The notes under the pieces are model-generated. The model did not search any database. It was not told where the DNA came from and was given only the letters and a program-made list of their open reading frames with translations. Shown piece by piece: positions 35,931 to 44,437 of a stretch of DNA of 64,000 bases (position 1 is the first letter of the stretch; each line of letters starts with the position of its first letter). This DNA comes from Arthrospiribacter ruber (GTDB taxonomy: Bacteria > Bacteroidota > Bacteroidia > Cytophagales > Cyclobacteriaceae), in assembly GCF_019343195.1 (NCBI RefSeq), contig NZ_RPHB01000002.1:62001-126000 (forward strand), in the 5' to 3' direction. The translations under genes were made by a program, and so were the position numbers.

Positions 35931-37238
35931 ATGACATTTCACGACCCAATCCGTCAATCTAAATATTTAAGACAAACCTTATCTCAGGATAAAAAGCCAG
36001 TCGGTTTTTTTATTTCGGCAGGATGCCCTTTAGCTGTTTCAATGCCAGAAGGCAAATGGCCATTGATTCCTGATGTGGCTGGCTTAACAAAATACATTAA
36101 AGATGAAATTGACAAACAAACAACTCTTGTTGATGATGATCCACGAAGTTTAGCAGAAGCATATACTCAACTTATAGAAGAGGTAGTAAAAACTGGAAAG
36201 ACTAATCCAAACATTGAGGATATTTTAAGTTTTCTGAGAGGCATGATGCAAATCTCTAAGGGAGCTACTGACATTAGAGGGTTTTCCGAAACTGAATTAC
36301 AAAATCTTGAGAAAATAGTTTGTCAGAAAATAGCTGAAAAATTGAACGTAGAATTACCTGACAATAAAACACCTTATCATAAATTAGCTAAATGGGTAAA
36401 TAATATTGATCGGGATACTCCTATAGAAATATTCACTACTAATTACGATCTATTATTAGAAGAGGCATTCGAATCTTTAAAAGTCCCATATTTTGATGGG
36501 TTTGTAGGGACGAGATTTCCTTTTTTTGACTTACGGGCTGTTGAAGATAATCTGATACCCATTCATTGGACAAGACTATGGAAAATCCACGGATCTATAA
36601 ACTGGTATCTCAAAAACAATAAGGATGTTTATCGTTCCACTAGCTTAGAAGAATGTGATTCGTATATTATCCATCCTTCTCATTTGAAATATGACCAAAG
36701 TCGTAAAATGCCATATTTGGCCTTGATAGATCGCTTGAACAAATTTTTAAGACAGAATTCAGCGGTATTGATATTGTCCGGCTATTCTTTTAGTGACGAT
36801 CATTTAAATGATACAATCCTAAATGCATTAAGAGCGAACCCTACGGCCATGGTAATAGCATTGTTATATGGGGATTTAACAACAATTACAGAAGAGAAAG
36901 AAGGGGAAGAGACAACCGTTAAAACGATAATAAATTATGAGAAGGCTTTAAACTTGGCAGAAAACAGATCAAACTTAAGTATCTGGACTTTGGACGAGGC
37001 CGTAATTGGAGGACTTAGAGCGAAATGGAAACCAACGAAACTAGATTTTGAAGCCGAAGAAAATCTCGCAAATGCTATAAAGCCGAAGGATATTCCAGTA
37101 CTTAATGAGGAAGGAAAAGAAACAGGCGAAAAGTTAAGAGAATATCAATTTTGCATTGGGGACTTTTCTGTTTTAGGCGATTTTCTGCAAGAATTAATCG
37201 GCAAAGAACAGTTCAAAATTGAGAAGGATGGCATTTAA
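35931..37238 (+). CDS. SIR2-family NADase-like defence protein
   Basis: 435 residues. SIR2-like fold: nucleotide-binding loop FFISAGCPLAVS (about 25-36), TTNYDLLLEEAFE (about 166-178, catalytic-type Asn-Tyr-Asp), KIHGSINW (about 215, catalytic His), and LSGYSFSDDHLND (about 281). A C-terminal extension of about 110 residues follows. In known defence systems such proteins deplete NAD+ when infection is sensed. It is followed by a HerA ATPase with an 11-bp overlap, the arrangement of the established Sir2-HerA system, in which the two form one complex. Confidence 0.85.
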   Translation: MTFHDPIRQSKYLRQTLSQDKKPVGFFISAGCPLAVSMPEGKWPLIPDVAGLTKYIKDEIDKQTTLVDDDPRSLAEAYTQLIEEVVKTGKTNPNIEDILSFLRGMMQISKGATDIRGFSETELQNLEKIVCQKIAEKLNVELPDNKTPYHKLAKWVNNIDRDTPIEIFTTNYDLLLEEAFESLKVPYFDGFVGTRFPFFDLRAVEDNLIPIHWTRLWKIHGSINWYLKNNKDVYRSTSLEECDSYIIHPSHLKYDQSRKMPYLALIDRLNKFLRQNSAVLILSGYSFSDDHLNDTILNALRANPTAMVIALLYGDLTTITEEKEGEETTVKTIINYEKALNLAENRSNLSIWTLDEAVIGGLRAKWKPTKLDFEAEENLANAIKPKDIPVLNEEGKETGEKLREYQFCIGDFSVLGDFLQELIGKEQFKIEKDGI

Positions 37239-39090
37239 ATCTACTTATTTAGGAACAATTCAAGATGTTAGCGGTACATCACTAAGTGTTTCATTGGATA
37301 ATACGGCACCATCTGGTCTTACTTATGTGGATGGAGAAGGGTATCGTATTGGTCAGATTGGCTCATTTGTAAAAATTCCTATTGGCTATATTGATCTGTT
37401 TGGTATTGTTACACAAGTAGGTGCCAGTGCCGTTCCTGAAAATCAGATATTGGCACAGCCTTATGGATATCGGTGGATCAAAGTACAACTGATTGGGGAG
37501 GGACAAAGAAACGGTTCTTTCCAAAGGGGAATATCTCAATATCCTACGATCAGCGACGAGGTTCATCTGGTCTCAGAAAGTGACTTAAAGAAGATTTACG
37601 GACAGCCGGATAGGCCATACTTCGTAAAGGTAGGGCACATAGCAGGTGCTGAATCCATTCCGGCACTAATTGATATCAATAAATTGATTACTCGCCATTC
37701 TGCCATTGTGGGTACTACGGGTTCTGGAAAATCAACAACTGTTGCAAGTATTCTAAATGCTATTTCTGATCCAGTAAATTATCCATCAGCAAGAGTGCTT
37801 GTATTTGACCTGCATGGTGAATATGGCCATGCCTTAAGAGACAGAGCAAATATTTTTAAAGTAAATGCAGATAAGACAGCAGGAAGTATTGAAAAGGATT
37901 TATTTATACCTTTTTGGGCATTAAACTTTGAAGAACTTTGTAGTGTAAGCTTTGGAGCCTTTAGTAATGAGAAAGACGAGAATTATGTTCTAGAGCAGAT
38001 ATCCTTCGCAAAAAAAGAAAGCTTAACAAAATATGCAAAAGAGGGCGTTTCCGAAGATACACTAAATGTGGATTCTCCGATAGCTTTTAGTTTAAATAAA
38101 CTATGGTATAAACTTTATCTGGAAAACTTTGGCAAGTTTTATCCTGACCGTCCTGATCGTCCACTTGCATTTGAACTTGATGATGCAGGATTAGAGATGA
38201 AAGGAGATCTTTCGACAGGAATTCCCCCTGTTTTCAAACCCATTAATACAAATAGAGAAAATGGAGAGCGTGTTCAGCACCCCACATCAAATCTGAATGT
38301 AGGACAACAACTCCACTCTTTGGGAGCAAAACTAAGAATCCCACGATTTGATTTTTTATTTAAACCAGGCGAATGGACACCTGATGAAGATGGAAAAACA
38401 GAGAAAGATCTGGATTCTTTGATTCAGGAATGGATAGGAAGTGATAAGCCAATCACAATAATGGACTTGTCTGGAGTGCCAAATTCAATCCTCAATACTA
38501 TCATAGGAGTTTTATTGAGAATAATTTATGATGGTCTTTTTTGGGCAAGAAATCTGTCACAGGGAGGAAGGAACAGACCTTTGTTATTACTGATGGAAGA
38601 AGCGCATAATTATTTGAACAACGAAGGCAGTGCATTACCAATAGTCCAGAAAATTGTAAAAGAGGGGCGTAAGTATGGTATTGGAGCAATGATTGTAAGC
38701 CAAAGACCTTCAGAAGTAAATTCTACGATTCTTTCGCAATGTGGGACATTCTTTGCCTTGCGATTAGCGAATGCTACAGATCGAGGGCATATTACGAGCG
38801 CTGTAACGGATAATTTAGAAGGATTGACCAGTATGTTACCGATTTTAAGAACAGGCGAAGCTATTATACTTGGTGAGGCTGTAAAACTTCCTATGCGGAC
38901 ATTAATTGATGCTCCACCTAAAGATCGAAGACCAGATAGCCAAGATCCAATCATTTATGACGAGCAAGGAGACGAGGATTCAATGCATCCCGGTGGATGG
39001 GGAATCAAAATGGAGGAAAAGCCAAATTATAAAGAATTTTTAGAGACTTGGAGAGCCCAAAGTCCATTTGTTAAACGTATCATTAAATAA
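37228..39090 (+). CDS. HerA-like ATPase/translocase
   Basis: 620 residues from an ATG preceded by GAGAAGG. N-terminal HAS-barrel-like region (about 1-130), then a HerA/FtsK-type ATPase with Walker A VGTTGSGKSTTVASIL (about 162-177), Walker B LLLMEEAHNYL (about 452), and the HerA motif SQRPSEVNSTILSQCGTFFA (about 490-510). Hexameric DNA translocase or assembly platform; partner of the SIR2 protein. It is followed after 8 bp by two KTSC genes. Confidence 0.9.
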   Translation: MAFKSTYLGTIQDVSGTSLSVSLDNTAPSGLTYVDGEGYRIGQIGSFVKIPIGYIDLFGIVTQVGASAVPENQILAQPYGYRWIKVQLIGEGQRNGSFQRGISQYPTISDEVHLVSESDLKKIYGQPDRPYFVKVGHIAGAESIPALIDINKLITRHSAIVGTTGSGKSTTVASILNAISDPVNYPSARVLVFDLHGEYGHALRDRANIFKVNADKTAGSIEKDLFIPFWALNFEELCSVSFGAFSNEKDENYVLEQISFAKKESLTKYAKEGVSEDTLNVDSPIAFSLNKLWYKLYLENFGKFYPDRPDRPLAFELDDAGLEMKGDLSTGIPPVFKPINTNRENGERVQHPTSNLNVGQQLHSLGAKLRIPRFDFLFKPGEWTPDEDGKTEKDLDSLIQEWIGSDKPITIMDLSGVPNSILNTIIGVLLRIIYDGLFWARNLSQGGRNRPLLLLMEEAHNYLNNEGSALPIVQKIVKEGRKYGIGAMIVSQRPSEVNSTILSQCGTFFALRLANATDRGHITSAVTDNLEGLTSMLPILRTGEAIILGEAVKLPMRTLIDAPPKDRRPDSQDPIIYDEQGDEDSMHPGGWGIKMEEKPNYKEFLETWRAQSPFVKRIIK

Positions 39091-39098
39091 TTAAAACT

Positions 39099-39308
39099 AT
39101 GAACAGACAAGCAGTTACCTCTTCAAACATTGCCTCAATAGGTTACGAGGCAGATTCACAAACATTAGAAATTGAATTTTTGAATGGTGGCGTATATCAA
39201 TATTTTGATGTACCTCAATATGTTCACGAAGAACTTATGAATGCAAGTTCTCACGGTCAGTATCTAGCTCAGAATATTAAAGGCGTATACCGTTTTTCTA
39301 AAGTATAA
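39099..39308 (+). CDS. KTSC-domain protein 1
   Basis: 69 residues, essentially one KTSC domain: SSNIASIGYEADSQTLEIEF, then GGVYQYFDVPQYVHEELM with the conserved YxYF block, and a C-terminal IKGVYRFSKV. KTSC domains are of unknown function. Located 8 bp after herA and 8 bp before a second copy. Confidence 0.8.
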   Translation: MNRQAVTSSNIASIGYEADSQTLEIEFLNGGVYQYFDVPQYVHEELMNASSHGQYLAQNIKGVYRFSKV

Positions 39309-39316
39309 TATTTATC

Positions 39317-39535
39317 ATGGAAAGATACAGGAATTCAGGAGGGGATTCAGGTGTCTCCTCCTATGAAATAGGTTCTGATTATATCATTGTGAAGTTTTCA
39401 GGCTCAGTTCGGACTTACCGATATAGCTACCGAAAAGCAGGTCAGCATCACGTCGAAACTATGAAAAGACTTGCCCGAAGTGGTAGTGGTTTGAATAGTT
39501 ACATCAACCGATATGTGAAAAACTTATATGATTAA
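39317..39535 (+). CDS. KTSC-like protein 2
   Basis: 72 residues: SGVSSYEIGSDYIIVKFSGS, then VRTYRYSYRKAG in place of the YQYFDVP block, and a C-terminal NSYINRYVKNLYD. A diverged, basic relative of the preceding KTSC protein. Same operon, 12 bp before the OLD-like ATPase gene. Confidence 0.65.
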   Translation: MERYRNSGGDSGVSSYEIGSDYIIVKFSGSVRTYRYSYRKAGQHHVETMKRLARSGSGLNSYINRYVKNLYD

Positions 39536-39547
39536 TGCAATAATTAT

Positions 39548-41488
39548 ATGCGATCAAAATTACTAAAAATATCTTTTGGAAATTTAGGATGTATCGGCAA
39601 CGAAGGCCTGTCGGTCAGCCTCGATAACATCCTATGCCTTGTTGGAGATAACAATGCTGGTAAGTCAACTGTATTGAGAGCTTATGAATTAGCTGTTGGT
39701 ACACAAACATACTCTTACGATAAGGATTATTGTAAAAGATCCGATCAACAAAATACTTATGTAGAAATCTCAGTTCACATACCAGAAGGAACAGCTAATA
39801 TAGCTGAGAAGTGGAAAGAGAAACAGGGAGATTTATTAGTTGTAAAAAGCAGATGGGAATGGGATAAAAATGGTTCTAAGACAAGAAAAACGTACGATCC
39901 CGAAACTCAAGAATATTCAGATGATGGTAATGCTGCAGGTCTGGATAATGTTTTTAATAGTCGATTACCTGTCCCCTTCAGAATAGGTGCATTGGAGAAT
40001 CCGCAAGCGGAATTAAAAAATTTACTGAAACTTATAGTTGATCCTATCGCTGAGAATCTACGTTCACATTTAGATAATAAAGAATCCGAGTTAAGCAAGG
40101 CATTAGAGGTCTTTACTGACCACGCTCAAAAGCCAGTAGAAGAGCATAAAGAGATTATTGAAAAAATAAGCCAAAGAATGACTAATAGTCATAACAAAAT
40201 CTTTCCAAATCTTTCTATTGATTTAAATATAGGAATGTCAGACTTGAAAGTTGACCCTCTTGATGCATTGATTAAAGGGTCTAAATTAAATATTAAAGAA
40301 TTTGAAGAAAATATAGACTGGGATCAGCAAGGGAGTGGTTCTCAAAGAGCATTGTTTTGGTCATTATTACAGGTTCGGTCAAGGCTACAGGCAGTAAGGA
40401 CTTTTAAAGCCGATAATGAAAAAAGAATAAAACAAATAGAAAAAGATATTAAGAAACTTGAAGGCGAAAAGGAAAAGGCAAAGACTGATGCAACAAAAAA
40501 AGCGAAACAAGTAGCAATTGATGAAAAGCAAGAAGAGTTAGAAAATGCAAAAAAAATTGAGGCAGAAAAAGCGATAGATGAAAGAAATAATGAAGTAGCA
40601 TTACCAGGTTATATGTTGCTAATAGATGAACCAGAGATAGCTCTTCATCCAAATGGAATAAGAGCTGCATCTAAATACCTTTATGAACTGGCTAACGATC
40701 CATCTTGGCAGGTTATGCTTACAACCCACAGCCCTCTTTTTATTAATCCCTTTGAGGATCATACAACAATAGTTCGATTATCGAGAAATGAGGGCAATCC
40801 CACTCCAAATACCTATCGGTCTGATGAGATTAAATTTTCTGACGAGGAAATTGAAAATCTGAAATTACTTAACAGTTTTGACCAAAACCTTTCTGAAATG
40901 TTTTTCGGTCAGTATCCTATTCTGATTGAGGGTGATACTGAATATGCTGCGTTTGACACAATTATGAGAATGAATGCAGGAAAATATCACGTTAATTGCC
41001 GCCCGATACTAATAAGAGCTAGAGGAAAATACACAATCATTCCTTTGATAAAAATGCTAACGCATTTCAAAATAGATTTTTCTGTACTGCACGATACTGA
41101 TTATCCAAAGAATAAAAAAGGCAATATCAATAATGTCTGGACGGGGAATCAGGATATTTATACTCAAATAACAAACGCGAGAAAATCGGGCCTAAGAGTA
41201 GTTCATAGAGTTTCTATGTCAACATTTGAGGTAGCTCATAATGATATTGAACTTGATGAGGATGGAAACTATAAATCTTCATCTGCAAAAGATAAACCTT
41301 GGATAATGTACCAAAAAATTAAAGAAGAAGATGCCGTAAAAAAATCTGTTGAAGTAATCTTAGATGATCTTATTGGCACAGAATGCAAGGAAGAACCATT
41401 TGATAAAGATTTTTCAGAAGGATTGGTAGAGGAGTTTCAAAGATGGGTGGGTGAAAAAGGCATAAAGGATATGAGGTTTGTAATATAA
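39548..41488 (+). CDS. OLD-family-like ATPase with Toprim nuclease domain
   Basis: 646 residues. ABC-type ATPase split by a coiled coil: Walker A VGDNNAGKSTVLR (about 31-43), signature QQGSGSQRALFWSLL (about 260), Lys/Glu-rich coiled coil (about 280-345), Walker B MLLIDEPEIALHPN (about 355), H-loop TTHSPLF (about 393). A Toprim domain follows with LIEGDTEYAAFD (about 458) and HDTDYPKN (about 515), the metal-binding acidic residues. OLD proteins are ATP-controlled nucleases used in several defence systems such as Gabija. Here it sits in the SIR2-HerA operon. Confidence 0.85.
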   Translation: MRSKLLKISFGNLGCIGNEGLSVSLDNILCLVGDNNAGKSTVLRAYELAVGTQTYSYDKDYCKRSDQQNTYVEISVHIPEGTANIAEKWKEKQGDLLVVKSRWEWDKNGSKTRKTYDPETQEYSDDGNAAGLDNVFNSRLPVPFRIGALENPQAELKNLLKLIVDPIAENLRSHLDNKESELSKALEVFTDHAQKPVEEHKEIIEKISQRMTNSHNKIFPNLSIDLNIGMSDLKVDPLDALIKGSKLNIKEFEENIDWDQQGSGSQRALFWSLLQVRSRLQAVRTFKADNEKRIKQIEKDIKKLEGEKEKAKTDATKKAKQVAIDEKQEELENAKKIEAEKAIDERNNEVALPGYMLLIDEPEIALHPNGIRAASKYLYELANDPSWQVMLTTHSPLFINPFEDHTTIVRLSRNEGNPTPNTYRSDEIKFSDEEIENLKLLNSFDQNLSEMFFGQYPILIEGDTEYAAFDTIMRMNAGKYHVNCRPILIRARGKYTIIPLIKMLTHFKIDFSVLHDTDYPKNKKGNINNVWTGNQDIYTQITNARKSGLRVVHRVSMSTFEVAHNDIELDEDGNYKSSSAKDKPWIMYQKIKEEDAVKKSVEVILDDLIGTECKEEPFDKDFSEGLVEEFQRWVGEKGIKDMRFVI

Positions 41489-41506
41489 TTATAAAGTTAG
41501 ATCAGG

Positions 41507-42532
41507 ATGTTAAGGATAAACCAACAGCTTAAACGCTTAGAGATAAAAGAATTCGAAATCGAAAACCATATCGTTTTCAACTATTTCGATAACCTTCCGG
41601 CAGCCGAAAGAGATGAAAAATTGCTTAGGGCTATTTACATAGGTGTACTGGCATTAATGGAAGATCGTATTTCGGCATTTCTTTCCAAAACGAGCAATGA
41701 ATTGGGAACGGAACTGGAAAGTCTGAAAATGATCTTTGATATGAAAAAGGAGCTGTTTTACAAGTCCTCTATCAAAGGAATATTGGCAGAGGACGAGATA
41801 GCCGATTTTCTTAATCAATATTTTGCAGAGAAAAGATTAAAAGACCGGGCGATACTTACGGGTAATACAGCAGGAACCATTCCGAGAAATAAAACAGGCG
41901 ATATCATTTGCGAGGTAGACGGTAATCCCAACCTGAGAATCGCTATTGAATGTAAATTCGATAAGAGTGTCCGGTTAGGAGATATTGAAACCAAAGACTT
42001 GTTTACACGGAAAACTGATACGGCTTGGAGTCAATTGCTCGAAGCGCAAGCTAACAGAGATGCTAAAGTGAGTCTAATTGTATTTGATATTTCCTTGGTG
42101 GATAATTCTGTTCTTAGGGAATTTGAAAACATAGGATATATTCCTGGTGTAGGATTAGTTGCCATTATCAATTCACAAAAGGGAGATTACAGTAATTTAG
42201 CCATTGCCTATATGTTGGCTCGTGACATTGCTTTAAATGCCAAGGAATTCGAACTCGATAAAGATATTTTGGCAATGATGGTAAACCGGATCATCAAAGA
42301 CATCAGCGAAGTATTGACCATAAAATCTTTGGTTCAAAATAACATTGACAACAACAAAGCCATTTTAAAGCAATTGGAGAAATCAATTCTTTTGATGGAA
42401 TTCAACCAAGAATATTTGAAACGCTTTTTAAGTCAAGGAACACTAACCAAAAAGGACTTGCTAGACTTCTATTCAGGAGAAGATGTCAAAGACAAATACC
42501 GTTTAATTGAAAAGGAGATAAACGAGATTTAA
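41507..42532 (+). CDS. PD-(D/E)XK nuclease-like protein
   Basis: 341 residues. Helical N-terminal part (about 1-85), then a nuclease-like core: ILAEDEIADFL (about 90-100), KTGDIICEVDG (about 127-137) and IAIECKFDKS (about 145), fitting the D...ExK pattern. The C-terminal about 110 residues are helical with SVLTIKSLVQNN-type heptads. Last gene of the six-gene operon, 18 bp after the OLD-like gene and followed by a hairpin terminator. Nuclease activity is inferred. Confidence 0.65.
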   Translation: MLRINQQLKRLEIKEFEIENHIVFNYFDNLPAAERDEKLLRAIYIGVLALMEDRISAFLSKTSNELGTELESLKMIFDMKKELFYKSSIKGILAEDEIADFLNQYFAEKRLKDRAILTGNTAGTIPRNKTGDIICEVDGNPNLRIAIECKFDKSVRLGDIETKDLFTRKTDTAWSQLLEAQANRDAKVSLIVFDISLVDNSVLREFENIGYIPGVGLVAIINSQKGDYSNLAIAYMLARDIALNAKEFELDKDILAMMVNRIIKDISEVLTIKSLVQNNIDNNKAILKQLEKSILLMEFNQEYLKRFLSQGTLTKKDLLDFYSGEDVKDKYRLIEKEINEI

Positions 42533-42564
42533 TATATTTTTTACTTATCTAAAGTATAGAAAGA

Positions 42565-42589
42565 GTAAAGGGGGACCCCACCCCTTTAC
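42565..42589 (+). terminator. Hairpin terminator of the SIR2-HerA operon
   Basis: Perfect 9-bp stem GTAAAGGGG/CCCCTTTAC with a 7-nt loop, 32 bp past the last gene. The T-rich stretch starts about 10 bp downstream. Confidence 0.6.
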
Positions 42590-42676
42590 CTTTCCTGATT
42601 TTTTAAATAAAAAGTTACCACCGCATACTTTTTTACATTTAGATATTCTCATTTCAAATTCACATTCGATATCAAA

Positions 42677-43903
42677 TCAAACAATTCTCTTGCTTAAAGC
42701 ATCATAAAATAAGTACCTCAAATACTCTTTTACTTCAGGATCATTAGTTACTAAATTCAGCTTATTAAAAAGCTTCAACAAATCATACATATTAGTCACC
42801 TTAGTTTCTAATTCTCTTATCAGCGCATTTTTATGCTCTTTCAGTTCGTCTACTCTAGCGTTATCAATTTTACGCTTTACTAAATCACGAATAAAATCAG
42901 GTTTATCAATCTCACTGATATTTTTTGCGTCTTCAAAAACAGTATTGGTAATAGAATCCACTTTTGAAATATCATTTAGCATTTTAATTGCAGTCGGGAC
43001 GTTTTGGCCATGAGTTATTCTAAGTATGCTATACTTTCCTGTAGTTTGAGGTTTAGCGATTATTTCACCTTCAATTTTTTTGTTTTTATCATAGTAACAT
43101 ATTTTCAATAGACACTTGAAATTAAGTGCTCTGTTCTTAATTTCATCATTAGAAACTTCGATCAATTGGGTTACTTCTCCAAAGTTTTTAAGTTGCTCAC
43201 TCCTATTACTTTCAAAATATATTCTGACATAGGATTCACTGTATTCAAAATTCGAAATTCTAAATTTGTTACCTGTTGCTTTAGAGGATTTATGTAAAGA
43301 GATTAATGCGACAAAAAGAGCTACCTTATTGTCGTAGTTCCTGTATGATGTACTTACAATTGCTCTTAAGAAAAAAATATTTCTTTCATACTCTTTCAAT
43401 AACCTGAATATCGATTTATTTTTTGTTGCCTTTGAATTTTTTTGAAGTAATTCTAAGTTGGCATATACGATATTAGATAGACCTTTTGAAAAAAGTTGAG
43501 AAGCATATTTATCCATACCATTCATTTTTTCGAAGAAATCAGTTCTTGCAGAATAGATTGGTAATGCAGTTATATTTTCATCCTCCTCAGTAACACCTTC
43601 AAAAACGATTGCAAATTCTTCCTTTGATTTTCTAGTAGAATCGAATTCTAAACTCCTATAAGAGGTTTCATGGTCTATTTTTTTATAATCCCTATCAACT
43701 GCCATAAGCCTTGACAATGCGGTGTTAGCTCCAGGAATAGAGATAAACTCTTCTTTAATATTATCGATTTCAAGAGACTCCAATAATTCTTTTTCAAACT
43801 TATTACCCTTTAATAAGGGAATTATCTCTTCTACTTTGATTCCAGTATCTGAGACTGGTACTTCTTTGCCTGTAAATGTTTTAAATTTCTTGATAAGCTT
43901 CAT
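42677..43903 (-). CDS. Uncharacterised protein in the defence island
   Basis: 408 residues, no signal peptide or membrane segment. Mixed composition, rich in Lys, Asn and Ile. I see no nucleotide-binding or nuclease motif. A segment EGVTEEDENITALPIYSARTD (about 102-122) and a helical C-terminus with DELKEHKNALIRELETKV are the most distinctive parts. It converges on the SIR2-HerA operon and is downstream of a 36-aa gene. Function not recognised. Confidence 0.6.
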   Translation of the reverse strand: MKLIKKFKTFTGKEVPVSDTGIKVEEIIPLLKGNKFEKELLESLEIDNIKEEFISIPGANTALSRLMAVDRDYKKIDHETSYRSLEFDSTRKSKEEFAIVFEGVTEEDENITALPIYSARTDFFEKMNGMDKYASQLFSKGLSNIVYANLELLQKNSKATKNKSIFRLLKEYERNIFFLRAIVSTSYRNYDNKVALFVALISLHKSSKATGNKFRISNFEYSESYVRIYFESNRSEQLKNFGEVTQLIEVSNDEIKNRALNFKCLLKICYYDKNKKIEGEIIAKPQTTGKYSILRITHGQNVPTAIKMLNDISKVDSITNTVFEDAKNISEIDKPDFIRDLVKRKIDNARVDELKEHKNALIRELETKVTNMYDLLKLFNKLNLVTNDPEVKEYLRYLFYDALSKRIV

Positions 43904-43939
43904 TTGATTTTAAGGTAAGATGATAAATAATTTAAAATA

Positions 43940-43958
43940 GGCCGACCATAGATCGGCC
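43940..43958 (-). terminator. Terminator of the 36-aa gene
   Basis: GGCCGA-N7-TCGGCC stem followed on the minus strand by a T-rich run (TATTTTAAATTATTTAT). 15 bp past the stop codon. Confidence 0.65.
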
Positions 43959-43973
43959 CAATGCCATAAAGGC

Positions 43974-44084
43974 CTAGTTTGGTGTGGATCTTCTATGTCC
44001 AGGCACCTTCACTGGTTTCCCATCTACCTTTCTGGTATGGGGCTTTACTGGGACGATTTTCTTCCCATCTCCGGTTTTTGCCAT
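43974..44084 (-). CDS. 36-residue basic protein
   Basis: Frame of 36 codons: MAKTGDGKKIVPVKPHTRKV then DGKPVKVPGHRRSTPN. Very basic, with PHTRKVDGKxVKVPxHRR, a pattern I have seen in tiny Bacteroidota hypothetical proteins. It is flanked by its own terminator, which supports expression. Could bind nucleic acid; function unknown. Confidence 0.6.
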   Translation of the reverse strand: MAKTGDGKKIVPVKPHTRKVDGKPVKVPGHRRSTPN

Positions 44085-44437
44085 TTTTATAACATTTAGC
44101 CACCTCTGTCAAATAGGCAGAGGAAATACCTACCGGGAAAATAAAAAAACTCTTACCTTTGGGTTGCGAATCCTTTTAAAGGTAAAAGCGGGGGAGCCTA
44201 TTTTCCCAACAGAGCTCTCCCCTTCTTTTTTTTCATTACCAACACCTTAGTAGGTGTTTAACATTTTTTAACATTCATTGTGCCAAGAAATTGCTGAACA
44301 ACTTTCTCCAAACTAAATTCCATTTTATTTACAATAACCAAAATTATAATTGGAACATATTGTTTCATTCGGTAAATATGGCAGACTCCTGATTATCTTG
44401 TCAGTACAAGATTCCTTTTTCATGACAAGACTGACAA
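44085..44437. ncRNA. Hairpin-rich intergenic region, possible plus-strand small RNA
   Basis: Contains CCTCTG-N9-CAGAGG (from about 44102), a short ACACC/GGTGT hairpin (about 44246), and between them a strong plus-strand terminator at 44190-44235 that ends no visible protein gene. A plus-strand RNA of up to about 130 nt is possible. No family recognised. Confidence 0.3.
44190..44235 (+). terminator. Plus-strand terminator without a protein gene
   Basis: GGGGAG ... CTCCCC stem (extended on both sides) followed by TTCTTTTTTTTC. Both neighbouring genes run on the minus strand. Confidence 0.65.

Noticed and set aside
42677-43903. Assigning the 408-aa protein to a known defence family such as KwaB
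   Set aside because: I could not find a specific motif to support it; only its location in the island suggests defence.
43984-44250. 88-codon plus-strand frame over the 36-aa gene
   Set aside because: Antisense shadow of the basic mini-protein, and it runs through the terminator hairpin.
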